Notes under the pieces: generated by a model
The model's input: only the letters and a program-made list of their open reading frames with translations
Told to the model about the DNA's origin: nothing
Database searches by the model: none
From: Croceivirga sp009797885
Lineage (GTDB): Bacteria; Bacteroidota; Bacteroidia; Flavobacteriales; Flavobacteriaceae
DNA: 64,000 nt
Assembly (NCBI GenBank): GCA_045866215.1
Contig: AP035880.1
Span: 3,782,001 to 3,846,000 of the forward strand
Direction of reading: 5' to 3'
In this document: in pieces, positions 25,033-34,673 of the stretch
How positions within the stretch are numbered: position 1 is the stretch's first letter
Layout: each line of letters begins with the position of its first letter
Program-made: the position numbers and the translations under genes

Positions 25033-25078
25033 TGTCACTATGACACTTTTATGTACGGCAAAACTGACATAAAGACAG
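25033..25078 (+). promoter_or_regulatory. Two GACA-type inverted motifs upstream of hsp20
   Basis: TGTCA-CTA-TGACA (25033-25045, perfect) and CTGACATAAAGACAG (25064-25078, imperfect), spaced 31 bp apart start to start (about three helical turns), followed by TTTTTTG and TATAGCTTTTG. This looks like a paired operator or activator site for the heat-shock gene. Confidence 0.45.
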
Positions 25079-25142
25079 TTTTTTGTTGCTGGTATAGCTT
25101 TTGTCCACTACTTGATGAGTTTAATTTTAAAAAGCGATTACC

Positions 25143-25562
25143 ATGTTAACTAAAAGAAACAATTTAATATTTCCAAGTTTGATGAACGATTTCTTCAAGC
25201 CAGATTGGTTTGGGGGAATGGATACGTTTGCCAACGTCCCTGCCGTAAATATAAGGGAAAACGAAACGGATTTTATGTTGGAATTGGCAATTCCTGGTTT
25301 TAAAAAGGAAGATTTTAACATAGAAATAGACAACGAAGTCCTTACCATTTCATCCAATACTAAAGCGGAGCATACCACTAAGGAAGAAAATTATACGAGG
25401 AGGGAGTTTTCAGTTTCTTCATTCAGGCGGGCTTTCACCTTGCCTGAGACCGTGGACACGGATAAAATTGATGCCCTTTATGAGGCTGGGGTTTTAAAAG
25501 TGACCCTTCCTAAAAAAGAGGAGGCGTTGCCCAAACCAAAACGTCTCATTGAAATAGGATAA
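25143..25562 (+). CDS. Hsp20/alpha-crystallin small heat-shock protein
   Basis: A 139-residue ATP-independent chaperone that holds unfolding proteins. The alpha-crystallin domain covers residues about 35-135: VNIRENETDFMLELAIPGFK near the start, FSVSSFRRAFTLPETVD, and the conserved AxYxxGVLxVxLPK motif as ALYEAGVLKVTLPKKEE. The C-terminal extension is short and the IxI motif is only loosely present (RLIEIG). The N-terminal LIFPSLMNDFF is typical of the family in this phylum. It is a single-gene unit with the motifs at 25033-25078 upstream. Confidence 0.93.
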   Translation: MLTKRNNLIFPSLMNDFFKPDWFGGMDTFANVPAVNIRENETDFMLELAIPGFKKEDFNIEIDNEVLTISSNTKAEHTTKEENYTRREFSVSSFRRAFTLPETVDTDKIDALYEAGVLKVTLPKKEEALPKPKRLIEIG

Positions 25563-25620
25563 GAATTTATGGCACCAACAAAAGGTGTTTCATAAGGTTG
25601 GTTTGTTTAGTTGGTTAAGG

Positions 25621-25650
25621 AAAACGCCGCATTTGCGGCGTTTTCCTTTT
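25621..25650. terminator. Bidirectional terminator between hsp20 and uvrB
   Basis: AAAACGCCGCA / TGCGGCGTTTT eleven-bp palindromic stem with a TT loop and T runs on both strands; it serves the convergent hsp20 and uvrB genes. Confidence 0.9.
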
Positions 25651-27639
25651 TTAATCTTGTTCTTGAAGCATTTTTATTTCGTCCCTTAGTTTGGCCGCTT
25701 CCATGAAATTGAGTTCTTTGGCAGCTTTCTCCATGGCTTTTCGCTTGTCCCTTATTATTTTTTCCTTTTGCTGGGGCGTTAAGTATTCCAAATCAGGTTC
25801 CGCGGCGCGTAAAGCTTCTTTTTCAAAATGATAGGTCGAAACCGAATTTTTGGCCAACGCATTGTCCAGGCTTTTGTTCAAGGCTTTGGGGACGATATTG
25901 TTTTCCGTATTGTAGGCCATTTGTTTTTCCCGTCGATAGTTGGTCTCGTCAATGGTTTTCTGCATGCTGTCCGTAATCGTATCCGCATACATAATGGCTT
26001 TTCCGTTTAAGTTTCGTGCGGCCCGACCAACAGTCTGGGTCAGCGAACGATTACTGCGGAGAAAACCTTCTTTGTCTGCATCCAAGATTGCAACCAGTGA
26101 CACCTCGGGCAAATCCAACCCTTCCCTAAGAAGATTTACGCCCACCAGGACATCAAAGAGGCCCTTACGTAAATCCTGCATGATTTCCACACGTTCCAGA
26201 GTGTCCACATCACTGTGGATATAACGACAGCGGATGTCTATTCGGGTGAGGTATTTGACCAATTCCTCGGCCATACGTTTGGTCAATGTGGTGACCAGGG
26301 TACGTTCATCCAATTCCACCCGTTTCTGTATTTCTTCGATCAGATCGTCTATTTGATTGAGACTTGGCCTTACTTCAATCTCGGGGTCCAAAAGTCCTGT
26401 TGGACGTATCACCTGTTCCACATATACCCCTTCACTCAATTGCAATTCATACTCGGCCGGAGTGGCACTTACATAGATCACCTGATTTTGGAGCGCTTCA
26501 AATTCCTCAAATTTCAAGGGTCTGTTATCCAAGGCAGCGGGAAGTCGAAAACCGTATTCCACCAAATTTTCCTTTCGGGAGCGATCACCGCCGTACATGG
26601 CATGTACCTGTGGAATGGTTACATGACTTTCATCAATAACGATAAGATAATCATCGGGAAAATAATCAAGTAAACAGAAAGGCCGCGTTCCAGGCTGCCT
26701 TCCGTCCAAGTATCTGGAGTAGTTTTCAATTCCGGAACAGTATCCCAATTCACGGATCATTTCCAAATCGAAATTGGTACGCTCCTCCAATCGTTTGGCT
26801 TCCAATGGCCTCCCTATTTGTTTAAAGTAATCCACTTGGTTCACCAGGTCGTCCTGAATTTCCCTAATGGCATTTTGAAGTATATCCGGGGAGGTCACGA
26901 ACATATTGGCCGGATAGATATTTAGGGTATCATAAATTTCTATTACCGAATTGTTATGCGGATCCAAGGCCTCAATCTCTTCAATTTCATCCCCAAAAAA
27001 ATGAATTCGGAAAGCGTGATCGGCATACCCTGGAAAAACATCGACCACATCGCCCTTTACCCTAAAGTTTCCATTCCTAAAATCTGCTGTGGTCCTTGAA
27101 TAGAGGCTTTGTACCAGTTGATGTAGAAATTTTGTTCGGGAAATGACCTGGTCCCTATGGATGGAAATAACATTTTTTTGAAATTCAACAGGATTTCCAA
27201 TACCATAAAGACAAGAAACGGAAGCGACGACCAACACATCCCTTCTACCGGAAAGTAAGGAGGAGGTTGCGCTCAAACGCAGCTTTTCAATATCCTCGTT
27301 TATGGATAGATCCTTTTCAATATACGTTCCACTTGTGGGGATATAGGCCTCCGGCTGGTAGTAATCATAATACGATACGAAATATTCGACGGCGTTGTCA
27401 GGAAAAAATTGCTTGAATTCGGAATACAATTGGGCGGCCAAAGTTTTGTTATGGGCAAGGACCAAAGTGGGCCGTTGTACCTCGGCCACTACGTTGGCCA
27501 CCGTAAACGTTTTTCCGGAACCGGTTACCCCCAACAAGGTTTGATGGGCATCTCCTGAGGAAATCCCATTGGACAATTGCTTTATGGCTTCAGGCTGATC
27601 TCCGGTAGGTTTGAAATCCGAAACTACTTTAAATTTCAT
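25651..27639 (-). CDS. uvrB: Excinuclease ABC subunit B
   Basis: A 662-residue DNA-repair helicase-like subunit that loads at lesions brought by UvrA and recruits UvrC. Walker A is GVTGSGKTFTVANV (near residue 38), the beta-hairpin is in YFVSYYDYYQPEAYIPTSGT, and the family motif is DESHVTIPQVHAMYGGDRSR. Helicase motif VI is in QTVGRAARNLNGKAIMYAD, and a C-terminal UVR domain for UvrC contact is present (KAMEKAAKELNFMEAAKLRD). Length and motifs are complete. It is the last leftward gene before the shared terminator. Confidence 0.97.
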   Translation of the reverse strand: MKFKVVSDFKPTGDQPEAIKQLSNGISSGDAHQTLLGVTGSGKTFTVANVVAEVQRPTLVLAHNKTLAAQLYSEFKQFFPDNAVEYFVSYYDYYQPEAYIPTSGTYIEKDLSINEDIEKLRLSATSSLLSGRRDVLVVASVSCLYGIGNPVEFQKNVISIHRDQVISRTKFLHQLVQSLYSRTTADFRNGNFRVKGDVVDVFPGYADHAFRIHFFGDEIEEIEALDPHNNSVIEIYDTLNIYPANMFVTSPDILQNAIREIQDDLVNQVDYFKQIGRPLEAKRLEERTNFDLEMIRELGYCSGIENYSRYLDGRQPGTRPFCLLDYFPDDYLIVIDESHVTIPQVHAMYGGDRSRKENLVEYGFRLPAALDNRPLKFEEFEALQNQVIYVSATPAEYELQLSEGVYVEQVIRPTGLLDPEIEVRPSLNQIDDLIEEIQKRVELDERTLVTTLTKRMAEELVKYLTRIDIRCRYIHSDVDTLERVEIMQDLRKGLFDVLVGVNLLREGLDLPEVSLVAILDADKEGFLRSNRSLTQTVGRAARNLNGKAIMYADTITDSMQKTIDETNYRREKQMAYNTENNIVPKALNKSLDNALAKNSVSTYHFEKEALRAAEPDLEYLTPQQKEKIIRDKRKAMEKAAKELNFMEAAKLRDEIKMLQEQD

Positions 27640-27669
27640 TAAGTAAATGTACGAAAGGGGGTGGGAAAT

Positions 27670-29397
27670 TTAGCGTTTGAGGGTAAAGAAGCCTTTAAAG
27701 ACTTTATTTTCATCATCAATGGCCCTAAACCAATATCCTCCTGAAGGAAGGGGCCTACCATTTACAGTACCGTCCCAACCTGGTGCATCTGATGAAAATT
27801 CGGAAAGAAGTGTTCCAAACCTGTCATAGACTTGAATACTTACCAAGGCAACGGGATCGCCTTCCTGAGGTTGTTTAAACTGCCAAAATTGGTTGAATGG
27901 GTCGCCATTTGGCGTAAAAAACTTGGGAAATCCCTCTACGATAAGGTTTTGCTCAAATGTCTCCTGTGCAATGCCACAGCCGTTTTTGTCCTTAACATAA
28001 ATGGTATGGGTTCCCGGGGCAATTCCCCTAAAAACAGCATCGTCTTGATAGGGACCGTCAATATTATCGATGGCATATTCATAATCGCCCGTTCCGGAAA
28101 CCTGGACCGTTATGTCAAATCCCTGATTTGTATCCCTAATATCAAGCCCATCAATGGTGGCAATTTCCGATGCTATTACGGCAAATTCCAAAAATGTGGG
28201 GCATTCGATGAGCTCCCCTGGTTGGGAGGCAATGAGATACGCTTCCAAAAAATAATCCCCAGGTCGATCAATGGTGATTTCCGTGTCTTCCGAAAGGAAA
28301 ATTTCGTTATCAAATTGATCGATACGAAACCATCTATAACCATCAGCTCCTTCGGGTGCGGTAATCCTAAGGGGGTCGCCGTTTTCACAAAAGGAAAAAA
28401 CATCCGGTAATTCCAAATCCGGACTCAAGGTAACCAACTCCCCCGTGACCCTATCCAAAAAGGGACCACATCCCAATATGGTGGAAAATGATTCCTGACC
28501 ACATCCAATGGCAGCTCCGGATTCATTGAAGGGGACAATGGTGATGAAAAAAGTCCGGTTGGGCTCAAAGTTTAATACAAAAGTGCTGTTTGTAGTGAAT
28601 ACTGCATTATTGAGTACATCGTTTTCTGTTGGGGTTGTTCCCAAGGTTACCCTATAGCCCGTTGCCTCGGGGACGGGGACCCATTCCAAAAAAGGGGTGA
28701 GCGGTACATTTATGGCCCCATCCAAAGGACTTACAAGACTGGTACAACCCGGCAAGGGTGCCAGTTCCCGCGTTGTGAAACTGAACTCCGTGCAGTTTTG
28801 GGCACTACCATTTTCGTTACGTGGAATTATCTGTACATATATTTCCCTGTTTTCAGGAAATTCACCTGGGGGATTTATACTTAGATCCGTAACATTGGTA
28901 TTGACAATGTCCCCCAATCCGGGTTGGGTACCTATGTTAACATCATAATTCGTTGCCGTAGGGGCATAATTCCATAACACATTTGAAAAGACACTTACAT
29001 CCGTAGCACCGTCCTCGGGCAATCGTAGGCTGGTACAGTCCGGTGGTGTGGTGACCTCTGCAGTGGTAAAGGATTGTGCGTCACATACAATATCCTCCTG
29101 CCCTTGAAAAAAATCAAGGACTATGGTCACAAAGATTTCAGTGCTCTCGGGCAAACCCTGGGGAGGCGTAAAGGATGTGGCACTACCTACCGTCACCAAT
29201 GCCAGATCACTTGCTCCAGGAGTCCTTCCCAGTAAAATCCGATAACTGGGAATACCCGGCACAACTTCCCACGTAATAGTGGCATCCACGGGAACGTTTA
29301 CGTCACCATCGGCAGGGGCAATTAAATCCGGGCATTCTTGGGAAAAACCAAAATTACATATGCAGCACGCAAGGAATAGCAGCAATTTTTTTTTCAT
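27670..29397 (-). CDS. T9SS type B secreted protein with three Fn3-like repeats
   Basis: A 575-residue surface or secreted protein. After the signal peptide (about residues 1-19, CNFGFSQ) come three repeats of about 95 residues. Each opens with a PxDGxxxVxV motif and a TxxYxVxxGTxP pattern (APADGDVNVPVDATITWEVV, LPEDGATDVSVFSNVLWNYA, SPLDGAINVPLTPFLEWVPV), as in fibronectin-like folds. An Ig-like region follows at about 330-460. The C-terminus is a gliding-type (type B) sorting domain: FPKFFTPNGDPFNQFWQF, VYDRFGTLLSEF, and a final FKGFFTLKR. It is exported through the type IX system. It lies 29 nt after the ABC permease gene in the same direction, possibly by chance. Confidence 0.88.
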   Translation of the reverse strand: MKKKLLLFLACCICNFGFSQECPDLIAPADGDVNVPVDATITWEVVPGIPSYRILLGRTPGASDLALVTVGSATSFTPPQGLPESTEIFVTIVLDFFQGQEDIVCDAQSFTTAEVTTPPDCTSLRLPEDGATDVSVFSNVLWNYAPTATNYDVNIGTQPGLGDIVNTNVTDLSINPPGEFPENREIYVQIIPRNENGSAQNCTEFSFTTRELAPLPGCTSLVSPLDGAINVPLTPFLEWVPVPEATGYRVTLGTTPTENDVLNNAVFTTNSTFVLNFEPNRTFFITIVPFNESGAAIGCGQESFSTILGCGPFLDRVTGELVTLSPDLELPDVFSFCENGDPLRITAPEGADGYRWFRIDQFDNEIFLSEDTEITIDRPGDYFLEAYLIASQPGELIECPTFLEFAVIASEIATIDGLDIRDTNQGFDITVQVSGTGDYEYAIDNIDGPYQDDAVFRGIAPGTHTIYVKDKNGCGIAQETFEQNLIVEGFPKFFTPNGDPFNQFWQFKQPQEGDPVALVSIQVYDRFGTLLSEFSSDAPGWDGTVNGRPLPSGGYWFRAIDDENKVFKGFFTLKR

Positions 29398-29426
29398 ACA
29401 GCATCTTCATTCGTCTAGGTAAGATA

Positions 29427-30260
29427 CTATAAATCACGCTTTTTTAATAATGCATAGGACAAATAGATAAAAATGAACGTCCAAACGAGAACAATCAAGA
29501 ACTCATACCAATGGACATAATAGTCCAATTCAATGGATTCCCCCACTTGGTCCGCAACGGTCTGTACCGCTTCCAATCGGGTTATAGGTTCTTTGATAAG
29601 GTTGAACATGGACTGCAATGGAAAAAAGGCCATCACCCTTTCCGTAGTATCGCCATCGAAAAGTTTCCAACGCATCAATCCCCTGATGATTCCCTCTGAA
29701 ATCTGCCATAGTATTAAGAACCCCAAAGCAAATGCCGAGCGTTTTACCAGAATGCCCAAAAACAAGCAAAATGAGAAAAAACCGACCAGTTTTACGAAAA
29801 AGGCCAGAACAAATTCCAGATCCGAGAATATGATGGAAAGCTCATTGAAATCGGAATACACAAGCCCCAATATGAGGGAGACCACAAATACAAAAACCGT
29901 TGAAATTGCTGCAAATGAAAGTACGGTCAGAAACTTGGACAATATGAATTCCTTTTTGGAAAGGCCGTCAATCAAGTTTTGCTTTATGGTTTTATTGCTG
30001 TATTCATTGGCCATCATTGAGACAATGACAATGGCCAAAAAGAGCTTGAAGAATGCAGTGACAAAGGTGTTGAAATGCCAGATATATGGAAAATTGAAGA
30101 TACCAATCTCGGCCAAATGAAATTTTACCGGGCCAATATCAAATTTTATAGCAGCGATAAGTGCGATGGAGGTTAAAATGATGAAGTAGGAAACGATGAG
30201 AACCTTACTTGCCCGATTGTTCCAAAGTTTTATGAATTCTATTTGAAGTAATCTTCCCAT
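29427..30260 (-). CDS. ABC-2 type transporter permease
   Basis: A 277-residue membrane protein with six hydrophobic helices, opening MGRLLQIEFIKLWNNRASKV, the usual start of ABC-2 permeases, and NEYSNKTIKQNLIDGLSKKE, the coupling segment. It pairs with the ATPase gene located 3 nt upstream. The substrate is unknown. Such one-plus-one pairs often export antibiotics or lipids or act in gliding, but there is no local evidence for one of these. Confidence 0.88.
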   Translation of the reverse strand: MGRLLQIEFIKLWNNRASKVLIVSYFIILTSIALIAAIKFDIGPVKFHLAEIGIFNFPYIWHFNTFVTAFFKLFLAIVIVSMMANEYSNKTIKQNLIDGLSKKEFILSKFLTVLSFAAISTVFVFVVSLILGLVYSDFNELSIIFSDLEFVLAFFVKLVGFFSFCLFLGILVKRSAFALGFLILWQISEGIIRGLMRWKLFDGDTTERVMAFFPLQSMFNLIKEPITRLEAVQTVADQVGESIELDYYVHWYEFLIVLVWTFIFIYLSYALLKKRDL

Positions 30261-30263
30261 GGC

Positions 30264-31160
30264 TTACGAATTTTTGGTTAAGGTTAAAAACTGCTCTTCC
30301 AAACTTTCCCTTCGTTTTACTAGGTGGGACAGTACAATACCCTCTTTAAATAACATCTTGTTCAATTCCTCTGCATCCATTTCCTCTTTCAAATAGGCGG
30401 TCAACGTACCATTCCCTCCAACAATGTTCCCAAAACTGGCGTGCTTGGACAATACCTCTTTTAACCCTTTCATATCTGCAGTTCTCAATTCAAAGAATCC
30501 GTGACTGGCAAGCATACTATCCACGGGACCGGAATACAATTTTTCGCCTTTTCTTAGAATGACCACATGGGAGCAGACTTTTTCCACTTCGTCCAATAAA
30601 TGGGAAGCCAAAAGTATGGTGGTTCCCTGTGTGGCGATTCTCTTGATAATTTCCCGTATCTGATGTATTCCCGCTGGGTCCAATCCATTGGTGGGTTCAT
30701 CCAAGATCAGGATTTCAGGGTCATTTAATAGGGCAGAGGCTATGGCCAGTCGCTGTTTCATACCCAGGGAATAGGTTTTGAACTTACTGTCCTTTCGTTC
30801 CAACAGTCCAACCAATTCCAGTTTTTCAAGAATCTTATCTTCAGAAACCTCTTTGATCTTACAGACCAACTTCAAATTCTTTTCTGCGGACATATAGGGA
30901 TAGAAATTAGGCCGCTCAATAATGGCCCCCACTTTTTTTAAGGCGTCGTGGGTAGAGGTCGTCCCATCGAACCAACTGAATTCTCCAGCGGTTCGATTGA
31001 CTACGTTCAATATAATGCCCAAAGTAGTGGACTTACCACTGCCATTGGGGCCTAGGATGCCGTAAACGTTTCCTTTTTCTATGGTAAAGGATAAGTCCTT
31101 TACGGCCGTTAAATGCCCAAACTTTTTAGTTAGGTTATTAACCGTGAGTATGGTTTCCAA
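30264..31160 (-). CDS. ABC transporter ATP-binding protein
   Basis: A 298-residue ATPase. Walker A is GPNGSGKSTTLG, the signature is YSLGMKQRLAIASALL, Walker B is ILILDEPTNGLDPAG and the switch His is in LLASHLLDEVEKVC. The C-terminal extension of about 70 residues (ADMKGLKEVLSKHASFGNIV) is typical of the CcmA/DRA-like exporters. The start is a TTG at 31160, because no ATG or GTG precedes the conserved ILTVNNLTKKFG. It forms a two-gene unit with the permease. Confidence 0.92.
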   Translation of the reverse strand: METILTVNNLTKKFGHLTAVKDLSFTIEKGNVYGILGPNGSGKSTTLGIILNVVNRTAGEFSWFDGTTSTHDALKKVGAIIERPNFYPYMSAEKNLKLVCKIKEVSEDKILEKLELVGLLERKDSKFKTYSLGMKQRLAIASALLNDPEILILDEPTNGLDPAGIHQIREIIKRIATQGTTILLASHLLDEVEKVCSHVVILRKGEKLYSGPVDSMLASHGFFELRTADMKGLKEVLSKHASFGNIVGGNGTLTAYLKEEMDAEELNKMLFKEGIVLSHLVKRRESLEEQFLTLTKNS

Positions 31161-31257
31161 GGGAAATATCGTTTTTTTGGTTGATACCTACTTGACGATT
31201 GTTTGCCCTAAATGTTACAGCTCACGAAAATAAAACTGTAAATCGAATATCCGTGGT

Positions 31258-34200
31258 CTAGCTTTTGTTTGCCCTAAAAGTAATTCTGCGGTTCGTGATA
31301 ACGGTGGCCGGTCCCACACTGAGTACAACTTCATCGGAAATTGTAACATTGCATAAATAGGTGTCACTCGTCAATATGACCCTATACATGTGGCCATTTT
31401 TATCGAGGTTTGGAGAAATAATGGTCAAGGTATTGGTTTGGGTTCCGGAATAGGCGGTCCCGTCCGAAATATTGCTGAAGTTGGAGCCTCCATCCGTACT
31501 TACCTGCCACTGGTAACTGTCCGTTCCGGAATCCGTAAGGCCAAAAGTACCGTCATTGGCAATGAATACCCTTTGGTTTACGGGTTGCACTGTAATTGTT
31601 GGTACAGTTCCCGCTTCTTGAAAGTCAAAAATAGTATTGGAATCGTTGTCCGCTGGGGATGGATATGATGCTGCGGTCACGGTCCCATTACTGTTTGTAG
31701 GAGGTGGACTGCCGGTACCGTACGCTTCCCCATCTCCACCATCTGCATTTGCATCGTTGTAAGCTTCGTTGGAATCACTACAACCGTCGTTGTCACTATC
31801 CCCATCCAAGGTGTCCGGTAGGCCGTCATTATCCGTGTCAAAGCCTGCGGCCCAAAGAATGGCATTTAACAACAAGTTCTCTCCAGCTTCGTTAAACCCT
31901 CCATTTAAATTGGCATGCGGCACAATTGCCCGTTTTCCTGGGGCGGTTCCGACCTCCATTGCATCCCCTCCATTCCAAATCACTAAGGAACCTTCATTGG
32001 TGTTGGGGTCACGACCTAGGATGGTTCCCGTAGTCAAACCACTTCCAAAGTATGAAGCATCCCCGATGGTATAGGGCCCGATTGGCAATCCATTGGTTAT
32101 GGGGTGGGTATTTTCAACTATGTTCACAGCTGTGGCACTGCCATTTCCTCCGGCACTTGCACCTAAAATTTCGTCGTGCAATGCGGGTTCGCTGGTGATT
32201 ACCCCTTTGGCAGTGGTAGTTAAGTTGGCAACGTTGGTAAAAGCTGTGTCGCTAAATACATCCTCATAAACAAAGGTTGCGGCATAATTGTTCGCATCTC
32301 CACCAACACCATCATCAACAACGGTCACGGAATATCCTAAGGCAACGAGCTTATCTATAGTATTTTGCTCCTCCGCACTGGCCGTGCCATCCGTTACCCA
32401 GAGGATATTGTTATGATTTGGGTTTTCCACACTGTCCAAAATACCGTCATTGTCATCATCCAGATCGGTGATGTCCACAATGCCATCATTATCAAAATCA
32501 TTGTAAACGGTCAGGGCAACGGAGGGATTATCCGTGGTAATATTATTGTCCGTTTGGTCCTGGCTATTGGTTGCGGTGTTTATGATAGCAATAATTGGTA
32601 AGGTTGAATTGTTCGAATCGGCAATGGCATTGATCGTAATACGTTCCAACTGACCACTATTTAATGTGCCTATGGTCCAATTGGGGGACGACCAGGTCCC
32701 CAATGTTGGAGTGGTGGACACAATGGAGAGTCCGGTTGGCATTACATCGGTAATCACCAAATTTGTGGCAGGGTCAATACCCATATTTTCGACGGTAATC
32801 GTGAAAACTACCGTGTCATTTTCATTTAAGGAGGTAACACTGGCCGTTTTATTGACCACGATATCCGGGTTGCAATAATAAACCGATATGGAGTTGGAAT
32901 CATAACTACAGGGTCCCCTGGTGACTCGTAAGTAATAATCACCGGCGTTGGTTGCCGTATAGGTGGGTGAGGTAGCTCCTGGTATCAACACCCCATCCCC
33001 GTACCATTGGTACGCATCAAAAGTCTCCCCGCTTGCAATTTCAAGAATAGCCCCCGGTAAACAACTGTTCCCTGTTATCTGCAGGTCAATATTTGGTACG
33101 GTATCAAAGCCCGAATAATATCCTGCAACACCTCTCGCCCCATTAAAGCCAAAAAATCCCACTGCAATAGGTCCTGTGGATTGTACGCTGACATTTCCTG
33201 TAAGACTGGGAATATAAAATGTTTTCCAATCGGATGTGCCGGTTACGGTCGATGAGGCTGGAAGGGTAACATTGCCGTTTCCATCGGTTACCGTTATACT
33301 GCTGTCTGGAGTCGTAGTGGCCGCAATGATGGTAACCCCACCGGTTATAGTAACTCCGGCAGCATCGGTAATATTGGGAATATTGTCCATGGTGTCCGGC
33401 AAAAGGCAGTTTACCGGTGCCACAAAATTCAATCCCTGGGTGTAGGCTTGGTTGGAGCCCCCCATACATTGGTAGGCGTAGACATCCTTAGAGGTCTCCA
33501 CATACATATTGGCCCCAACGGAGTTTGAGGAATAATTGCTACTTGGAATTTCAAAGAAATCCCCATCATTTAAAGTGGTTATTGGGGTTGTGGAGCCGTT
33601 GACAAAGATTTGGGTGTTGTTTTCAGTGGCAATGATCAAAGGAAATTCCGTCCATCCGTTGGCATTACCATTGCCCCGGACGAAAACATATTCCTTGCCC
33701 AATCTGTTTTCGGGAACAGGTTGGTCAATACCAGCATCCCTATTGGCCGACCCAGCTTGACGTCCATAGTTTAACGAACCATTGCTAATTACGATGTTCC
33801 TATCCGCAACGACGGAAGCACCAATCCATCCGTTTTCGTGGGCAGCAGTTGGGGCGTTGCCTATATAGGTCTCAAAGACAAAGGATTCATTGGCATCCAA
33901 TACAATTTGATAGGTATCATCGGTAATGCCGGCCCTATTACTTCCGACCCTAAATTCACAATTGGGATCGTAACCAGATAGCGTTATTGTTGTATTATCT
34001 TCCGTGGCCATGATTCCCAAAGTATTGGATTTGGAAACATGGCTACCCAGATTGGGTACCCCTCCCCATTTAAAGTCAGTACCCATGGCCACCCGACCTT
34101 TTGAGGTCAGGGATGCAGCCTGAGAATTGGATCGTCCCCTGTAGTTAACATAAAAGTTATTTCCTCCAGGAGCCTCAAAGCGCAATCCACTATTGGTCAG

Positions 34201-34497
34201 AATTACGCCCGTATTCGCATCGTCGACCAGGGTAACGTTGTTGTTGCCATTTCCCAAATTATAGACCGCCGGGCTTGTATTTGAAATCATGAATGAGGTA
34301 ATAGGAGTGCTGTTGGTTCCTTGATAGACATTTACAGTAAATGCCGTAGTTTCCGGAGTGGACAGGTATATGGCCTGCTGTTGAATTGCTCCGTTGTTTT
34401 GCCCTTGTCTTAAAGGGGGTAAATAGTGCAAATCGCTCAACTGTCCATACCCAAAGGAACAACCAAATAGTAACAGAAGAAGAATGGGTTGCCTCAT
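31258..34497 (-). CDS. Large surface protein with IgGFc-binding-like domain, DUF11 and TSP3 repeats
   Basis: A 1,079-residue secreted protein, second of a tandem paralogous pair. The ATG at 34497 begins the signal peptide MRQPILLLLLFGCSFGYGQ; an in-frame TTG lies 21 nt upstream. The domains are: IgGFc-binding N-terminal-like (about 20-500, YLPPLRQGQNNGAIQQQAIY, GIMATEDNTTITLSGYDP), an Ig-like domain (about 500-560, FDAYQWYGDGVLIPGA), DUF11 (about 570-660), a TSP3 calcium repeat, and a unique 195-residue module (about 687-882, ILWVTDGTASAEEQNTIDKL) that resembles a ThuA-like Rossmann domain. A second TSP3 repeat and a final Ig-like domain follow. It lacks the type B sorting domain of its neighbour and ends in a basic tail (TVITNRRITFRANKS). 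Binding of host or environmental glycoproteins is inferred from the domain names only. Confidence 0.85.
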   Translation of the reverse strand: MRQPILLLLLFGCSFGYGQLSDLHYLPPLRQGQNNGAIQQQAIYLSTPETTAFTVNVYQGTNSTPITSFMISNTSPAVYNLGNGNNNVTLVDDANTGVILTNSGLRFEAPGGNNFYVNYRGRSNSQAASLTSKGRVAMGTDFKWGGVPNLGSHVSKSNTLGIMATEDNTTITLSGYDPNCEFRVGSNRAGITDDTYQIVLDANESFVFETYIGNAPTAAHENGWIGASVVADRNIVISNGSLNYGRQAGSANRDAGIDQPVPENRLGKEYVFVRGNGNANGWTEFPLIIATENNTQIFVNGSTTPITTLNDGDFFEIPSSNYSSNSVGANMYVETSKDVYAYQCMGGSNQAYTQGLNFVAPVNCLLPDTMDNIPNITDAAGVTITGGVTIIAATTTPDSSITVTDGNGNVTLPASSTVTGTSDWKTFYIPSLTGNVSVQSTGPIAVGFFGFNGARGVAGYYSGFDTVPNIDLQITGNSCLPGAILEIASGETFDAYQWYGDGVLIPGATSPTYTATNAGDYYLRVTRGPCSYDSNSISVYYCNPDIVVNKTASVTSLNENDTVVFTITVENMGIDPATNLVITDVMPTGLSIVSTTPTLGTWSSPNWTIGTLNSGQLERITINAIADSNNSTLPIIAIINTATNSQDQTDNNITTDNPSVALTVYNDFDNDGIVDITDLDDDNDGILDSVENPNHNNILWVTDGTASAEEQNTIDKLVALGYSVTVVDDGVGGDANNYAATFVYEDVFSDTAFTNVANLTTTAKGVITSEPALHDEILGASAGGNGSATAVNIVENTHPITNGLPIGPYTIGDASYFGSGLTTGTILGRDPNTNEGSLVIWNGGDAMEVGTAPGKRAIVPHANLNGGFNEAGENLLLNAILWAAGFDTDNDGLPDTLDGDSDNDGCSDSNEAYNDANADGGDGEAYGTGSPPPTNSNGTVTAASYPSPADNDSNTIFDFQEAGTVPTITVQPVNQRVFIANDGTFGLTDSGTDSYQWQVSTDGGSNFSNISDGTAYSGTQTNTLTIISPNLDKNGHMYRVILTSDTYLCNVTISDEVVLSVGPATVITNRRITFRANKS

Positions 34498-34611
34498 TGG
34501 ATCAATTGGATTTTTCAAGTGTTTTTTGCCACATAAGCTAATTTAGTTATGGAAGGAAATTACCCACAACAGTTTGTTGTAAAGCTTTGTTATTCTGTGG
34601 TTAGTGCTTAA

Positions 34612-34650
34612 AACAACAACACCTGTAGGCCTTGATTGGGCCTACAGGTG
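34612..34650 (-). terminator. Terminator of the giant surface protein gene
   Basis: A twelve-bp stem CACCTGTAGGCC / GGCCTACAGGTG (34620-34650). On the minus strand the hairpin is followed by TTGTTGTTTT. Confidence 0.9.
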
Positions 34651-34673
34651 CACAGGATGGTTGTGTTGTGTGA

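Noticed and set aside
27832..28410. 192-codon open frame opposite the T9SS protein gene
   Set aside because: Shadow of the real gene; the sense frame has Ig-like and sorting domains, the antisense frame shows none.
29533..30120. 195-codon open frame opposite the ABC permease gene
   Set aside because: Antisense shadow; the permease frame has the membrane helices and is coupled to its ATPase.
34566..34580. ACAACA-GTT-TGTTGT palindrome upstream of the 1,079-residue protein gene as an operator
   Set aside because: Six-bp arms of low complexity; no second copy or promoter context to support it.
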